The notes beneath the pieces were generated by a model. That model was not told where the DNA came from. It saw nothing but the letters and a program-made list of their open reading frames with translations, and did no database searches. This document shows, piece after piece, positions 16,930 through 26,126 of a stretch of 64,000 nt of DNA. The stretch is taken from NCBI RefSeq assembly GCF_017308975.1, contig NZ_JADWPD010000003.1, positions 372,001 through 436,000 on the forward strand. The letters run 5' to 3'. The stretch is from Amycolatopsis sp. MtRt-6 (GTDB lineage Bacteria > Actinomycetota > Actinomycetes > Mycobacteriales > Pseudonocardiaceae). Position 1 is the first letter of the stretch, and the number at the start of each line of letters is the position of its first letter. The translations under genes and the position numbers were made by a program.

Positions 16930-17779
16930 GGCGGTCCGGGTCGGCGACGATGTCGATCTCGACGATCCGGCCGCCCGCGACCGTGAAGCCCAGCACCGAA
17001 AACGGACGGCCCTCGCGGGTGGCCACCACGCCCGCCGCGCCGTTGACCAGGGCGCGGTGGACCACGCCGCCGCCGGCGTTGAGGCGCGAGAACGTGAGCG
17101 CCTGGTTCGCCACCGCCGCCGCGCCGCGGACCTCGACCGAGCCGCCCCGGGCCGAGCCGTGGTCGGCGCGCAGCACGACGTCGGAGTCCAGCACCGAGAC
17201 CAGCGCGTCGAAGTCACCACGGCGGGCGGCCGCCAGGAAGGCGTCGACGACTTCGCGCTGGCGGGCGCGATCGGGGTCCGGCGCGACCGGGGCGCCCTGG
17301 ACCCGCCGCCGGGCGCGGCTGGCCAGCTGCCGGGTCGCCGGCTCGGACCGGCCGACGATCGCGGCGATCTCGTCGAACGGCATCGCGAACATGTCCCGCA
17401 GCACGAAGGCCAGCCGCTCGGCCGGGATGAGCGTGTCGAGCACGACCAGTAGCGCGAGGCCGACGGAGTCCGCGATCAGCGCCTCGTGCTCGGGGCCACC
17501 GTCCTCGCGGCTGACGATCGGGTCGGGCACCAGGGTTTCCCACGGCTCTTCGCGCCGGGCCTTGCGGGAGCGCAGCATGTCGAGGCAGACCCGGCCGACG
17601 ACGGTGGTGAGCCACCCACCGAGGTTCTCGACGGCCGCGGAGTCGCTGCGGCTGAGCTTCAGCCACGCCTCCTGGACGGCGTCCTCGGCCTCGGCCAGCG
17701 AACCCAGCATCCGGTAGGCGACGGACCGCAGGTGGTCGCGGTGGGTTTCGAAGCTGCGGGCCAGCAGGTCCTCGTTCAC
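16889..17779 (-). CDS. SigJ/ECF41-type sigma factor with SnoaL-like C-terminus
   Basis: 296 residues from GTG 17779, preceded by AAAGGA. Region 2 (SVAYRMLGSLAEAEDAVQEA, then GWLTTVVGRVCLDMLRSRK) and region 4 (IPAERLAFVLRDMFAMPFDE, then RSEPATRQLASRARRR) are followed by about 110 residues of SnoaL-like fold (AFLAAARRGDFDALVSVL to the end). That fused domain controls the sigma factor in the ECF41/SigJ group, which lacks a separate anti-sigma. The oxidoreductase or decarboxylase gene that often sits beside ECF41 genes is not present. Its last 41 bp overlap the end of the converging RHS gene. Confidence 0.9.
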   Translation of the reverse strand: MNEDLLARSFETHRDHLRSVAYRMLGSLAEAEDAVQEAWLKLSRSDSAAVENLGGWLTTVVGRVCLDMLRSRKARREEPWETLVPDPIVSREDGGPEHEALIADSVGLALLVVLDTLIPAERLAFVLRDMFAMPFDEIAAIVGRSEPATRQLASRARRRVQGAPVAPDPDRARQREVVDAFLAAARRGDFDALVSVLDSDVVLRADHGSARGGSVEVRGAAAVANQALTFSRLNAGGGVVHRALVNGAAGVVATREGRPFSVLGFTVAGGRIVEIDIVADPDRLSRLDLAVLDRQD

Positions 17780-17931
17780 TGTTCGTCCTTTCGCGGTGCG
17801 ATCACCACCTTGACGGACGCGGGCGCAGGTTTGTGATAGATCAGACGATTGTGTGCCGATGAGCGGCATCATCCCTTGACGTACGATATATGACCAACCA
17901 ATCATCGGATCTCTCCGAACGAGGAGGTCCC

Positions 17932-20709
17932 TTGAGAATCCGACTGCCTGCCTGCCTCGCCGCCGCCGTCGCGCTGGTGGCGAGCCTGGTCAGCCCCGCG
18001 TACGCCGAGCTGTACCACCCGCGCCAGGACTGGCTGCGGGCCTCGACGGCCGGGCTTTTCCTGCACTGGGGCATGTTCACCGCGCCGCGGCACACCGACT
18101 GCGCTGCCTGGGAACGCGACGTCACCGGCGGCGGCTGGACGCCGGGCTACTGGATCGACGAGGCGAAGAAGCTGGGCGCGTCCTACGTCGTCCTCACCAC
18201 CTTCCACAGCCGGCTGGGCTACGCGCGGCCGTGGCCGTCGACGATCCCCGGCAGCTGCTCGACGCAGCGCGACTTCCTCGGCGAGCTGATCGCCGCCGGC
18301 CGGGCCGAGGGCGTGCGGGTCATGCTCTACATGACCGACGATCCGCAGTGGCACAACGAAACCGGGCACGAGTCCCTCGACTCGGCCGCCTACTCGGCGT
18401 ACAAGGGCAAGCCGGTCGACCTGACCACCCGCCCGGGCTTCGGCGAGTACAGCTACGACCTGTTCGACGAGGTCATGGACCGCTACGCCGGCCTCGCCGG
18501 GTTCTGGATCGACAACGACAACGAATACTGGGAGCAGCACGGGCTCTACGAGCGCGTCCGCGAGAAGCGGCCGTCCTGGTTGCTGAGCAACAACAACGAG
18601 GACACGCCGATCATGGACACGGTCAGCAACGAGCAGAAGACCGGCATGACGCCGTCGTACGACTACCCGCAGGCGGTCTACACGCCGATGCCGCGGCTCA
18701 CCGAGGCGGACTACAAGCTGCCGACCAGCGGCGACTGGTGGTACAGCGGCGGCGACCAGGCCGTCGACTTCCGGCTCTCCACCGGCCGCTACATCACGAA
18801 CGCGGGCTCGTCGATCAAGTCGCTGATGGCCGAAACCGCGATGCTCAACGGCAGGTTCCCGCCGCAGCAGGAGGCGTTCAACAACTTCATGGCGTCCTGG
18901 CGGCAGCCGATCCGGGAATCGCTCGAAGGCACCGAGGGCGGCGGGTACATGTACGGCGGGCTGCAGCCGGGCTTCTGGAACGACGGCGCGCACGGCGTGA
19001 TCACCGTGAAACCGGGGGCGCAGTACGTGCACGTCCTGACGCGGCCGTCGACGAACCTGGTCCGCCTGCGGGACAACGGCTACCGCGTCACCGGCGTGTC
19101 CGACCTGCGGACCGGCAAGCCGATGCGGTTCGCCCAGTCCGGCGGCTATCTGTCCATCCTGGACATCCGCGACTGGGACGCCTACGACACGGTGTTCAAA
19201 GTGGACACGGCTGGACAGCAGTACTTCTACGACAAGAGCACCATCAAAGCTTCGGCACCAAGCCTCGTCGACGGCAGTTACCTGACCTACTGGGACGCGG
19301 GTGGGCAGCTGCCGGTGTCCGTGACGCTGGACCTGGGCCGGAAGCGGCCGGCGGCCTACCTGGCGGTGCACGAACGCGAGTCGTCCCCGACGTACGCGCG
19401 GGAGTCCTTCGGCCGCGCGGAGGACTCCGCACGCATCAAGGACTACCGCGTCCACGCCGGCGACGACGGCAAGACCTGGCGCACGGTCCGCACCGGCGCC
19501 CTGCCCAGCGCCCGCGGCGTCCAGTTCATCGACGTCGGCGAGGTGCACGCGCGGTACCTGAAGCTCGAGGTGCTGAACACGTGGTCCGGCCCGCAGGCCA
19601 AGCCGTACTACCGGCAGCTCGCGCTCGACGAGATCGACGTCGCCTACGGCTACCCCGACCCGCGCGGCGAAGTGCCGCTGGAAGCCGAGTCGTGGCGCAA
19701 CGGCTTCGAAGGCAAGGCGACGCCGGTGTGGTGCGAGGCGTGCTCGGGCACGAACGCGGTGACCGGCCTCGACCGCGGCGCGGTCGTCTTCCGCGACGTC
19801 CAGGCCACGGGTCCCGCGCGGCTGCAGCTGGACACGACGGGACCGGGCACGCTCTCGGTGAGTGTCAACGGTGCGGCCCCGATCACGGTCGCCGCGCCGG
19901 GGGCGATCCCGGTACCGCTGAACGCCGGCGCCAACACGATCAGGGTCTCCGGGACGGCGGACCTCGACCGGATCGCCGTGGCGCCGATGCCACCCGAGTC
20001 GTACACCCCGAAGACGACGTTGACCGTGCAACCCGCCGGCATCCAATGGGTTTCGCCCGGTCAGCAGTCTCTGCAGATCATCGCGTCGCTGCGGCTGGAC
20101 GTCGACGACCCGATCGACCAGGTGTCGCTGGCGCCGGTGGTCCCGGCGGGCTGGACGCTCACCGGCGGCGCCGTCACCGCGTCCCGTCTGGGGCTCGGGC
20201 AGGTCCTGAACGGCTCCTGGACGGTGACCGCGCCGGCGGCCCAGGACGTGAGCATCCCGGTGACGGCCTCCTTCCGGACGCTCGGGCGCGCGAAGTCCGT
20301 CAGCAAGCCGGTGCCGGTCCGGCTCCGGCCGGCGGACCGGGTGTTCATGCGCGAGGCGGAGGACTCGGCGAACGACGTCGGCGACGCCGGCGTCACGAAC
20401 TGCTCGCCGTGCTCGGGCGGCCAGAAGGTGCGCAACATCGGGCCGGGCGCGGCGGTGACCTTCCCCGGTGTGGTTGTTCCCGCGGCCGGGCAGTACACGC
20501 TGTACCTGGACTTCACCGTCAACGGCGACCGGTCGTACTTCGTGTCGGTGAACGGCGGCGCGCCGGTGGAGGTGAAGGTCAGCGGCGCCGGGAACAACAC
20601 CCCGTACACCACTTCGGTCCCGGTGACGCTGACCGCGGGCGCCAATACGCTCCGGATCGGCAACGACCGGGCGGGCGCCCCGGATCTGGACCGGGTTTCA
20701 CTGTGTTAG
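17932..20709 (+). CDS. Secreted GH29-type alpha-L-fucosidase-like enzyme with carbohydrate-binding domains
   Basis: 925 residues. TTG 17932 is chosen because AGGAGG ends four bases before it and it gives a good signal peptide ending SPAYA (residues 1-25). The GH29 barrel begins GLFLHWGMF (41-49). D194 in GFWIDNDN is the likely nucleophile. Then come a discoidin-like F5/8 domain (SVTLDLGRKRPAAYLAVHE onwards), a CBM35-like domain starting EAESWRNGFEG, a NEW3 domain (SPGQQSLQIIASL) and a second CBM35-like domain (REAEDSANDV to the end). It should cleave fucosides on extracellular glycans. The upstream sequence GATATATGACCAACCAATC could be a GntR-type operator. The last 12 bp overlap the next, convergent gene. 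Confidence 0.85.
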   Translation: MRIRLPACLAAAVALVASLVSPAYAELYHPRQDWLRASTAGLFLHWGMFTAPRHTDCAAWERDVTGGGWTPGYWIDEAKKLGASYVVLTTFHSRLGYARPWPSTIPGSCSTQRDFLGELIAAGRAEGVRVMLYMTDDPQWHNETGHESLDSAAYSAYKGKPVDLTTRPGFGEYSYDLFDEVMDRYAGLAGFWIDNDNEYWEQHGLYERVREKRPSWLLSNNNEDTPIMDTVSNEQKTGMTPSYDYPQAVYTPMPRLTEADYKLPTSGDWWYSGGDQAVDFRLSTGRYITNAGSSIKSLMAETAMLNGRFPPQQEAFNNFMASWRQPIRESLEGTEGGGYMYGGLQPGFWNDGAHGVITVKPGAQYVHVLTRPSTNLVRLRDNGYRVTGVSDLRTGKPMRFAQSGGYLSILDIRDWDAYDTVFKVDTAGQQYFYDKSTIKASAPSLVDGSYLTYWDAGGQLPVSVTLDLGRKRPAAYLAVHERESSPTYARESFGRAEDSARIKDYRVHAGDDGKTWRTVRTGALPSARGVQFIDVGEVHARYLKLEVLNTWSGPQAKPYYRQLALDEIDVAYGYPDPRGEVPLEAESWRNGFEGKATPVWCEACSGTNAVTGLDRGAVVFRDVQATGPARLQLDTTGPGTLSVSVNGAAPITVAAPGAIPVPLNAGANTIRVSGTADLDRIAVAPMPPESYTPKTTLTVQPAGIQWVSPGQQSLQIIASLRLDVDDPIDQVSLAPVVPAGWTLTGGAVTASRLGLGQVLNGSWTVTAPAAQDVSIPVTASFRTLGRAKSVSKPVPVRLRPADRVFMREAEDSANDVGDAGVTNCSPCSGGQKVRNIGPGAAVTFPGVVVPAAGQYTLYLDFTVNGDRSYFVSVNGGAPVEVKVSGAGNNTPYTTSVPVTLTAGANTLRIGNDRAGAPDLDRVSLC

Positions 20710-21327
20710 CTCCCGCAGCACCCGGGCCGGGTCGAGCTCGACGGCCGGCCACGTGCCCGGGTGCCGGCCCGGCTCGCTCCACGCCACGGCGACCCAGAGG
20801 TCGGCGTAGTCACCACGCGCGACGCGGGGCAGCCGCCAGGTGAGCCGGCCGCCGGTCCGTTCGACGGCGTCCCCGCCGAGCAGCCGCGACCAGTACGGCG
20901 GCACGTGCTGCCCGGCCCGCGAGTACCGCCGCAGCAGTTCGGCGCCGGGACCGCCGACGCTCACGACGGCGTCGGCGGTCTCGGCGCTGAAGGCGCTTTC
21001 CCAGGTGCGGTCCTCTTCGGGCGCCCCCGCCAGCTCGGCCTCGACGACGAACTCGCCGACGTCCTCCCTGGCCAGCACCCGGAAGAGGACGGCTTCCCGG
21101 GTGACCCCGCCCGGCCCGGACGCGGTGCGGCCGGACAGCACGTCGAGCCGCGCGGACTCGGACCGCCACCGGCACAGCCGCGCCCCGGAGCGGAGCCCCC
21201 AGGTCAGCTCTGGTCTCGCGGGCACGACCCAGCCCGCGAGGTGGACGGCGAACCGCACGTCCCCGAGCGGGGTGCCGACGTCGAGCGCGCGCGGAGCCGT
21301 CCGCACCAGGACTTCGGTGTCCAACAT
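20698..21327 (-). CDS. Hypothetical actinobacterial protein
   Basis: 209 residues from ATG 21327, chosen over GTG 21333 because GAGGA lies seven bases upstream of the ATG. No family was recognised. The sequence is beta-rich with many tryptophans (LAGWVVPARPELTWGLRSG, RLTWRLPRVARGDYADLWVA) and has no signal peptide, membrane helix or catalytic motif. It reads like a cytoplasmic beta-sandwich protein. Its stop overlaps the end of the converging fucosidase gene by 12 bp, and the gene stands alone on its strand. Confidence 0.7.
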   Translation of the reverse strand: MLDTEVLVRTAPRALDVGTPLGDVRFAVHLAGWVVPARPELTWGLRSGARLCRWRSESARLDVLSGRTASGPGGVTREAVLFRVLAREDVGEFVVEAELAGAPEEDRTWESAFSAETADAVVSVGGPGAELLRRYSRAGQHVPPYWSRLLGGDAVERTGGRLTWRLPRVARGDYADLWVAVAWSEPGRHPGTWPAVELDPARVLRELTQ

Positions 21328-21440
21328 GGACACATCCTCACCCCGGGCGCGGACCGGCGAAAACGCGCCGCCCGAACGTCACCCGACCGGGGCCCCGGCC
21401 CGCGAGGGGACACTTTCACGTGGAAGTACCCCCTCGGGGG

Positions 21441-22574
21441 TCAGAAGGCGAAGGTGGCGTCGGGGGTGCCCAGTCCGGTCGGCCCGTCGTACCCGGTGCC
21501 TGCCGTGCAGAGGTACGCCCCGCCGCAGCTGCCGTTCGAGCCCGACGTCACGTCGTTGAGCCCGCCGGCGTGCGCGTACGGGTACGAGCCCGACGTCACC
21601 GAGTTCCCGGCCAGCGCGTACACGCTCGCGACCACCGGCGACGACAGGCTCGTGCCGCCGACCTGCACCCAGCCGTCCGCGCCCTGGGCGAGCCCCAGCG
21701 ACAGCAGGGTGTCGCACCACGAGGAGCTGCCGCAGCTGTTGCAGGTGTCGTACACCCCGAGGCCGGTGGCCGGGTCCGCGACCGCCGAGACGTCCGCCAC
21801 CGTCCGCTTCGCGCACGCGGTGTCGTGCTGCCAGGACGGCTTCGCCTCCAGCGTGGAACACCCGCTGCCGCTGCCCTTCCACGCCGTTTCGGTCCAGCCG
21901 CGGGTGGTGGTCGTGGCCTTCTTCAACGTCGTCCCGCCGACCGCCGTGACGTACGGCGACGACGCCGGCCAGCTGACACCGTAGCCGGAGTCGCCCGAGG
22001 ACGCCGTGACCGCGACGCCCGGGTGGTTGAGGTGCGCGTCCGCGGCGAGGACCGTCGAGTCCTCGGCGCCGCCGTAGCTGTTGGAGATCGCCACCACGCC
22101 CGGCGTCGCCGCGGCCGTGTCGACCGCCGTCATCAGCGGATCCGTGTCCGGGCAGGTCGCCGACACCGCGTCGAGGTCGAGGCCGATCTCCATCGCCCAG
22201 CCGTAGCCGGGCGCGGGCAGCGGGCTCGCCGCGCCGTTCTGGTTGACCTTCTTGAAGCAGCCGTTGGCCGTCGTGCACGGCGAAAGCCCGCGCGCGGTCC
22301 GGAACCGCGCCAGGTCGGCCTCGGCGGTGGGCGCGTCCTGAGCGTCCACAATGGCCACTGTCCGGCCGTTCGCGTGCAGCCCGCCGAGGTGGTAGGCGGC
22401 CTGGAGCTCGGCCGGCCCGTAGCCGACCGGGGTCGAGACGACCAGCGGGCCCGCCCCCTTGGGCGACCGGATCGCCTTGCCGAGGCAGTGGAACTTGCCG
22501 GAGGTGGCACAGCCGCGGAGACACCATGGCCTACTCCTCGGCAGGAGAAGAGGTGTGACAGCGGATCGTCGCAT
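21441..22574 (-). CDS. S53 (sedolisin-type) peptidase, N-terminus abnormal
   Basis: 377 residues. E129 and D133 (YGWAMEIGLDLDAV) and S309 (GGTSLSSP), with the oxyanion aspartate in SSGDSGYG, give the Ser-Glu-Asp site of the sedolisin family. Four or more cysteine pairs (for example CNSCGSSSWC) indicate an extracytoplasmic protein. The N-terminus MRRSAVTPLLLPRSRPWC begins like a signal peptide but the hydrophobic core is broken by prolines and arginines, and the usual activation propeptide is absent. A deletion or frameshift near 22520-22560 is likely. The catalytic domain itself is complete, ending with the calcium-site-like region GYDGPTGLGTPD. Confidence 0.78.
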   Translation of the reverse strand: MRRSAVTPLLLPRSRPWCLRGCATSGKFHCLGKAIRSPKGAGPLVVSTPVGYGPAELQAAYHLGGLHANGRTVAIVDAQDAPTAEADLARFRTARGLSPCTTANGCFKKVNQNGAASPLPAPGYGWAMEIGLDLDAVSATCPDTDPLMTAVDTAAATPGVVAISNSYGGAEDSTVLAADAHLNHPGVAVTASSGDSGYGVSWPASSPYVTAVGGTTLKKATTTTRGWTETAWKGSGSGCSTLEAKPSWQHDTACAKRTVADVSAVADPATGLGVYDTCNSCGSSSWCDTLLSLGLAQGADGWVQVGGTSLSSPVVASVYALAGNSVTSGSYPYAHAGGLNDVTSGSNGSCGGAYLCTAGTGYDGPTGLGTPDATFAF

Positions 22575-22741
22575 GTCACCCGGCCGTGGTCACCCATCGA
22601 CGGCGGAATGAGTGCCAACCTGCCGACATTGGTCCAGACAAAAGTTACCAAAAAGTGACTGTGGACCTCGCTGGACGGGAGCTACTTTGTTGTGACTCGC
22701 AACAAATGCTCGTGGATCCCCAACGGCGGAGGTGTCACGGC

Positions 22742-25063
22742 GTGAACCGGACCTTGGACAAGCTTCGACGACGCGGCCCGGCGCTCGCGCTCGTCGCCTC
22801 GGCGGTGCTGGTGGCGGCCGGGCTGAGTGCCCCGGCCGCGCTGGCCGCGGACGACTACACCCAGAGCGTCAGCCAGCCCAGCGCCAGTCAGGTGCAGATC
22901 AGCTTCACCCCGGCCACCCCGGCGCTGTACGTGGACGTCCACTACACCGGCGTCCCGGGCCTCGGCCAGCAGAACGTCCGGATGACCAACGGCTCGGGCA
23001 CCTGGCGGACCACCGTCAACGGCCTGAGCAGCGGAAACGTCCTCGACTACTGGTTCACCTACGAGAAGAACGGCCCGCAGTACGACACTCCGCACTTCAG
23101 CTACACGGTCGGCGGTGGCACGACGACGGTCGCCGCGCCGACGTTCAGCCCACCCGGCGGCACCTACGCCAGCGCGCAGACGGTGACGATCGGCAGCGCC
23201 ACCTCCGGCGCGACCATCCGGTACACAGTGGACGGCTCGACGCCCACCGCGTCCTCGCCGCTCTACAGTGGACCGATCAGCGTCCCGAACTCCCGCACGG
23301 TCAACGCGATCGCGCTCAAGGCCGGCATGACGACGTCGGCGGTGTCGAGCGCGATCTACACGATCGGCACCCAGGCGGGCTGCCCGGCGCAATCCGACAG
23401 CCCCAACTTCGGGCCGAACGTGCGGATCTTCGACCCGAGCATGTCCGCGGCGACCATCCAGGCGCAGCTGGACACCGACTTCAACAACCAGAAGGACACG
23501 CTCACCGCGCAGTTCGCCGAGCGCCGCGTCGCCCACCTCTTCAAGCCGGGCACCTACGGCGTGCACGACAACGTCGGCTTCTACACCTCGGTGGCGGGCC
23601 TCGGCCAGAACCCGGGTGACGTCGTCATCAACGGCGACATCACCGTGGACGCCTTCAACGCCTCCGACAACGGCGTCGCGCTGCAGAACTTCTGGCGCTC
23701 GGCGGAGAACATGGCCGTCAACCCCTCCAGCGGCAACGACCGCTGGGCGGTGGCCCAGGCGGCGCCGTTCCGCCGGATGGACATCCGCGGCGGGCTGCAG
23801 CTGTACCCGGCGAGCTACGGCTTCGCCAGCGGCGGCTACATCGCCGACACGAAGGTGTCCGGCCAGGCCGCGTCGGTGTCGCAGCAGCAGTGGTACACCC
23901 GCGACTCCGCCCTCGGCAGCTGGAACGGCGGCGTCTGGAACATGGTCTTCTCCGGCACCAGCGGCGCGCCGGCGACCACGTTCCCGAACCCGCCCGAGAC
24001 CACGCTGGCCACCACGCCGGTCTCCCGCGACGTTCCCTACCTCTACGTCGACGGCACCGGCAAGTACCGCGTGTTCCTGCCGTCCCTGCGCACGAACGCG
24101 TCCGGCCCGAGCTGGGCGAACGGCAGCACGCCGGGTTCGTCGCTGCCGATGAGCCAGTTCTACGTCGTCAAGGCCGGCGACACGGCCGCGTCGATCAACA
24201 ACGCCCTTTCCGCCGGCTGCAACCTGTTCTTCACCCCGGGCATCTATCACCTGAACCAGACGCTCAACGTGACCCGCGCCAACACGACCATCCTCGGCAT
24301 CGGCTACCCGACACTGGTGCCCGACAACGGCGTCAACGCCATGCAGGTGTCCGATGTGGACGGCGTCCGGCTCAAGGGCCTGCTCTTCGACGCCGGCACG
24401 ACGAACTCGCAGGCGCTGCTCACGGTCGGCCAGGCCGGCTCGTCGGCGAACCACGCGGCGAACCCGACGACGGTCCAGGACGTCTTCTTCCGGATCGGCG
24501 GCCAGATCGCGGGCAAGGCGACGAACAGCCTGATCGTCAACAGCGCCGACACGATCATCGACCACATCTGGGCGTGGCGGGCCGACCACGGCAACGCGGG
24601 CACCTACGGCTGGAATGTCAACACGGCCGACACCGGGCTCGTCGTCAACGGCGCGAACGTACTGGCCACCGGCCTGTTCGTCGAGCACTACCAGAAGTAC
24701 CAGGTGATCTGGAACGGCCAGGGCGGCCGGACGATCTTCTTCCAGAACGAGATGCCCTACGACGTGCCGGACCAGGCGTCGTGGAACGCGCCGTCGGGTG
24801 TCGCCGGGTATGCCGCGTACAAGGTCGGGGCGAACGTGACGTCCCATGAGGCCTGGGGCCTGGGGAGTTACTGCTTCTTCGACACGAACCCGGCGGTGTC
24901 CAGCTACCACGCGTTCGAGGTGCCGGACACCAGCGGCGTCCGGTTCCACAGCCTGCTGACGGTGTCGCTCAACTACCGCGGCACGATCACGCACGTCATC
25001 AACGACACCGGCGGCGTCACGCCGTCGGGCACAGTGCCGGTCAACGTGGTCAGCTACCCGTAA
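22742..25063 (+). CDS. Secreted right-handed beta-helix protein with chitobiase C-terminal-type domain
   Basis: 773 residues from GTG 22742, nine bases after GGAGG. The signal peptide ends near APAALAA (residue 36). Residues about 40-120 are a beta-sandwich (carbohydrate-binding-like). Residues about 135-205 are a CHB_HEX_C_1 domain (PTFSPPGGTYASAQTVTIGS). The remainder is a pectate-lyase-like parallel beta-helix with LFKPGTYGVHDNV and FFTPGIYHLNQTLNV. Substrate is probably an extracellular polysaccharide, but catalytic residues could not be assigned. It is divergent from the S53 peptidase gene, with a 167-bp gap. Confidence 0.8.
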   Translation: MNRTLDKLRRRGPALALVASAVLVAAGLSAPAALAADDYTQSVSQPSASQVQISFTPATPALYVDVHYTGVPGLGQQNVRMTNGSGTWRTTVNGLSSGNVLDYWFTYEKNGPQYDTPHFSYTVGGGTTTVAAPTFSPPGGTYASAQTVTIGSATSGATIRYTVDGSTPTASSPLYSGPISVPNSRTVNAIALKAGMTTSAVSSAIYTIGTQAGCPAQSDSPNFGPNVRIFDPSMSAATIQAQLDTDFNNQKDTLTAQFAERRVAHLFKPGTYGVHDNVGFYTSVAGLGQNPGDVVINGDITVDAFNASDNGVALQNFWRSAENMAVNPSSGNDRWAVAQAAPFRRMDIRGGLQLYPASYGFASGGYIADTKVSGQAASVSQQQWYTRDSALGSWNGGVWNMVFSGTSGAPATTFPNPPETTLATTPVSRDVPYLYVDGTGKYRVFLPSLRTNASGPSWANGSTPGSSLPMSQFYVVKAGDTAASINNALSAGCNLFFTPGIYHLNQTLNVTRANTTILGIGYPTLVPDNGVNAMQVSDVDGVRLKGLLFDAGTTNSQALLTVGQAGSSANHAANPTTVQDVFFRIGGQIAGKATNSLIVNSADTIIDHIWAWRADHGNAGTYGWNVNTADTGLVVNGANVLATGLFVEHYQKYQVIWNGQGGRTIFFQNEMPYDVPDQASWNAPSGVAGYAAYKVGANVTSHEAWGLGSYCFFDTNPAVSSYHAFEVPDTSGVRFHSLLTVSLNYRGTITHVINDTGGVTPSGTVPVNVVSYP

Positions 25064-25068
25064 GCCGG

Positions 25069-26109
25069 CTACCCGGCAGCTCCCGCACCCGGCTCGGTGC
25101 GGGGGCTGCCGGACCCTATGGCTATGTGCCACACTGCTGTGGCACTTTCGCATAGGGTGTCGTCGAGGCCGAAATAACCGCGGTCCGGCCTGGTGTCGGC
25201 GCGCTTGCGACCGGCCGGGACGCCGGCCAGTCTCCACGTCTTCGTCCCGCGCTGCAGCACGCCTTCGTAGGTGTCCGGCGCCGGCTCGCCGAGGCCGATG
25301 GCCTCGCTGCGGCCGAGGCTCCCGGCGATGAAGGCGTACCGGTCGCCGAGCAGGGCGCCGACGATCGCGCCCGCGCCGGACCCCGTGCGTTGCAAGTGGA
25401 CGTTGTGCGAGAACACCAGCGTCGGACCGCGGCGAGCCTCGATGGCGCGGATGTCCAGGAGGTTCTCGGCCATGAGCACCGCGCGTACGCCCGCGAGGCG
25501 GGAAATCCGCGTGTCCCGGTCGCCGGGTTGCGCCGAAGCCGCGTGGTAGCGCAGCAGGCCGCGTCCGGCCATGGCGTGCACTTTGGCCCGCTCCCAGGCC
25601 GCGTCCAGGCGGGGTGCGGCGGCATGGAGGGCGACGAGCAGGTCGTCGGCGAGCACCCGCAGCTCGCGGGCCTCGGGTGACGCGCCGGGCGACTGCGCCG
25701 GGTCGAGGATCGCCTCGGACCGGCTCCACCGCTCGTCGTCGCCGGCCAGTGCCGCGATGTCGACGTCGAGACCCAGGTAGTCGCGGGCGTGTTCGAGGTA
25801 GGTGCGCGGGCTGGGCGCGCTGAAGATCTCCGTCGGGGCATCGAAGCCGTGGAAGGCCAGCGGCTCGTCGGCGGTCTCGTTGTACTCGCGCAGCCACTTC
25901 AGCAGCTGCTGGTTGGCCGCCACTTCGCCCAGGTTGTGCGAGAAGCCGCCGTCGAGCGCGGCCACGCGGTCGGTCTCCAGCGCGATCGACCGGAAGCCGT
26001 GCTCGGCGAGCCGGGCGAAGAGGTCGTTGCGGAGCCACGCGCAGGCCGGTTCGAAGTGGGTGGGCTCGCCCAGCCCGAGCAGTTCGGCGGTGAAGTCGGT
26101 GATGTCCAT
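25069..26109 (-). CDS. Erythromycin esterase family protein
   Basis: 346 residues from ATG 26109. It begins MDITDFTAELLGLGEPTHFE; the GLGEPTHF block matches the GEATHG active-site block of erythromycin esterases with changes at the last positions. IALETDRV, AFHGFDAPT and VFSHNVHLQR supply the other conserved acidic and histidine residues. Enzymes of this family hydrolyse macrolide lactones or related esters; GEPTHF in place of GEATHG leaves the substrate open. It is divergent from a MerR-type regulator gene only 17 bp away, so the regulator almost certainly controls it. Confidence 0.84.
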   Translation of the reverse strand: MDITDFTAELLGLGEPTHFEPACAWLRNDLFARLAEHGFRSIALETDRVAALDGGFSHNLGEVAANQQLLKWLREYNETADEPLAFHGFDAPTEIFSAPSPRTYLEHARDYLGLDVDIAALAGDDERWSRSEAILDPAQSPGASPEARELRVLADDLLVALHAAAPRLDAAWERAKVHAMAGRGLLRYHAASAQPGDRDTRISRLAGVRAVLMAENLLDIRAIEARRGPTLVFSHNVHLQRTGSGAGAIVGALLGDRYAFIAGSLGRSEAIGLGEPAPDTYEGVLQRGTKTWRLAGVPAGRKRADTRPDRGYFGLDDTLCESATAVWHIAIGSGSPRTEPGAGAAG

Positions 26110-26126
26110 GTGGTTGAATCGTATCC

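Noticed and set aside
13774..17220. A 1148-codon minus-strand frame opposite the RHS and SigJ-type genes
   Set aside because: Its product is a low-complexity string of Arg, Pro, Val and Ala, with no motifs. The RHS protein on the plus strand has many YD repeats.
16889..17779. ECF41-associated oxidoreductase next to the SigJ-type gene
   Set aside because: No such gene is present. The neighbours are the RHS gene and a fucosidase gene.
17902..20046. A 714-codon minus-strand frame opposite the fucosidase gene
   Set aside because: Antisense shadow of a secreted enzyme with clear signal peptide, GH29 and CBM motifs.
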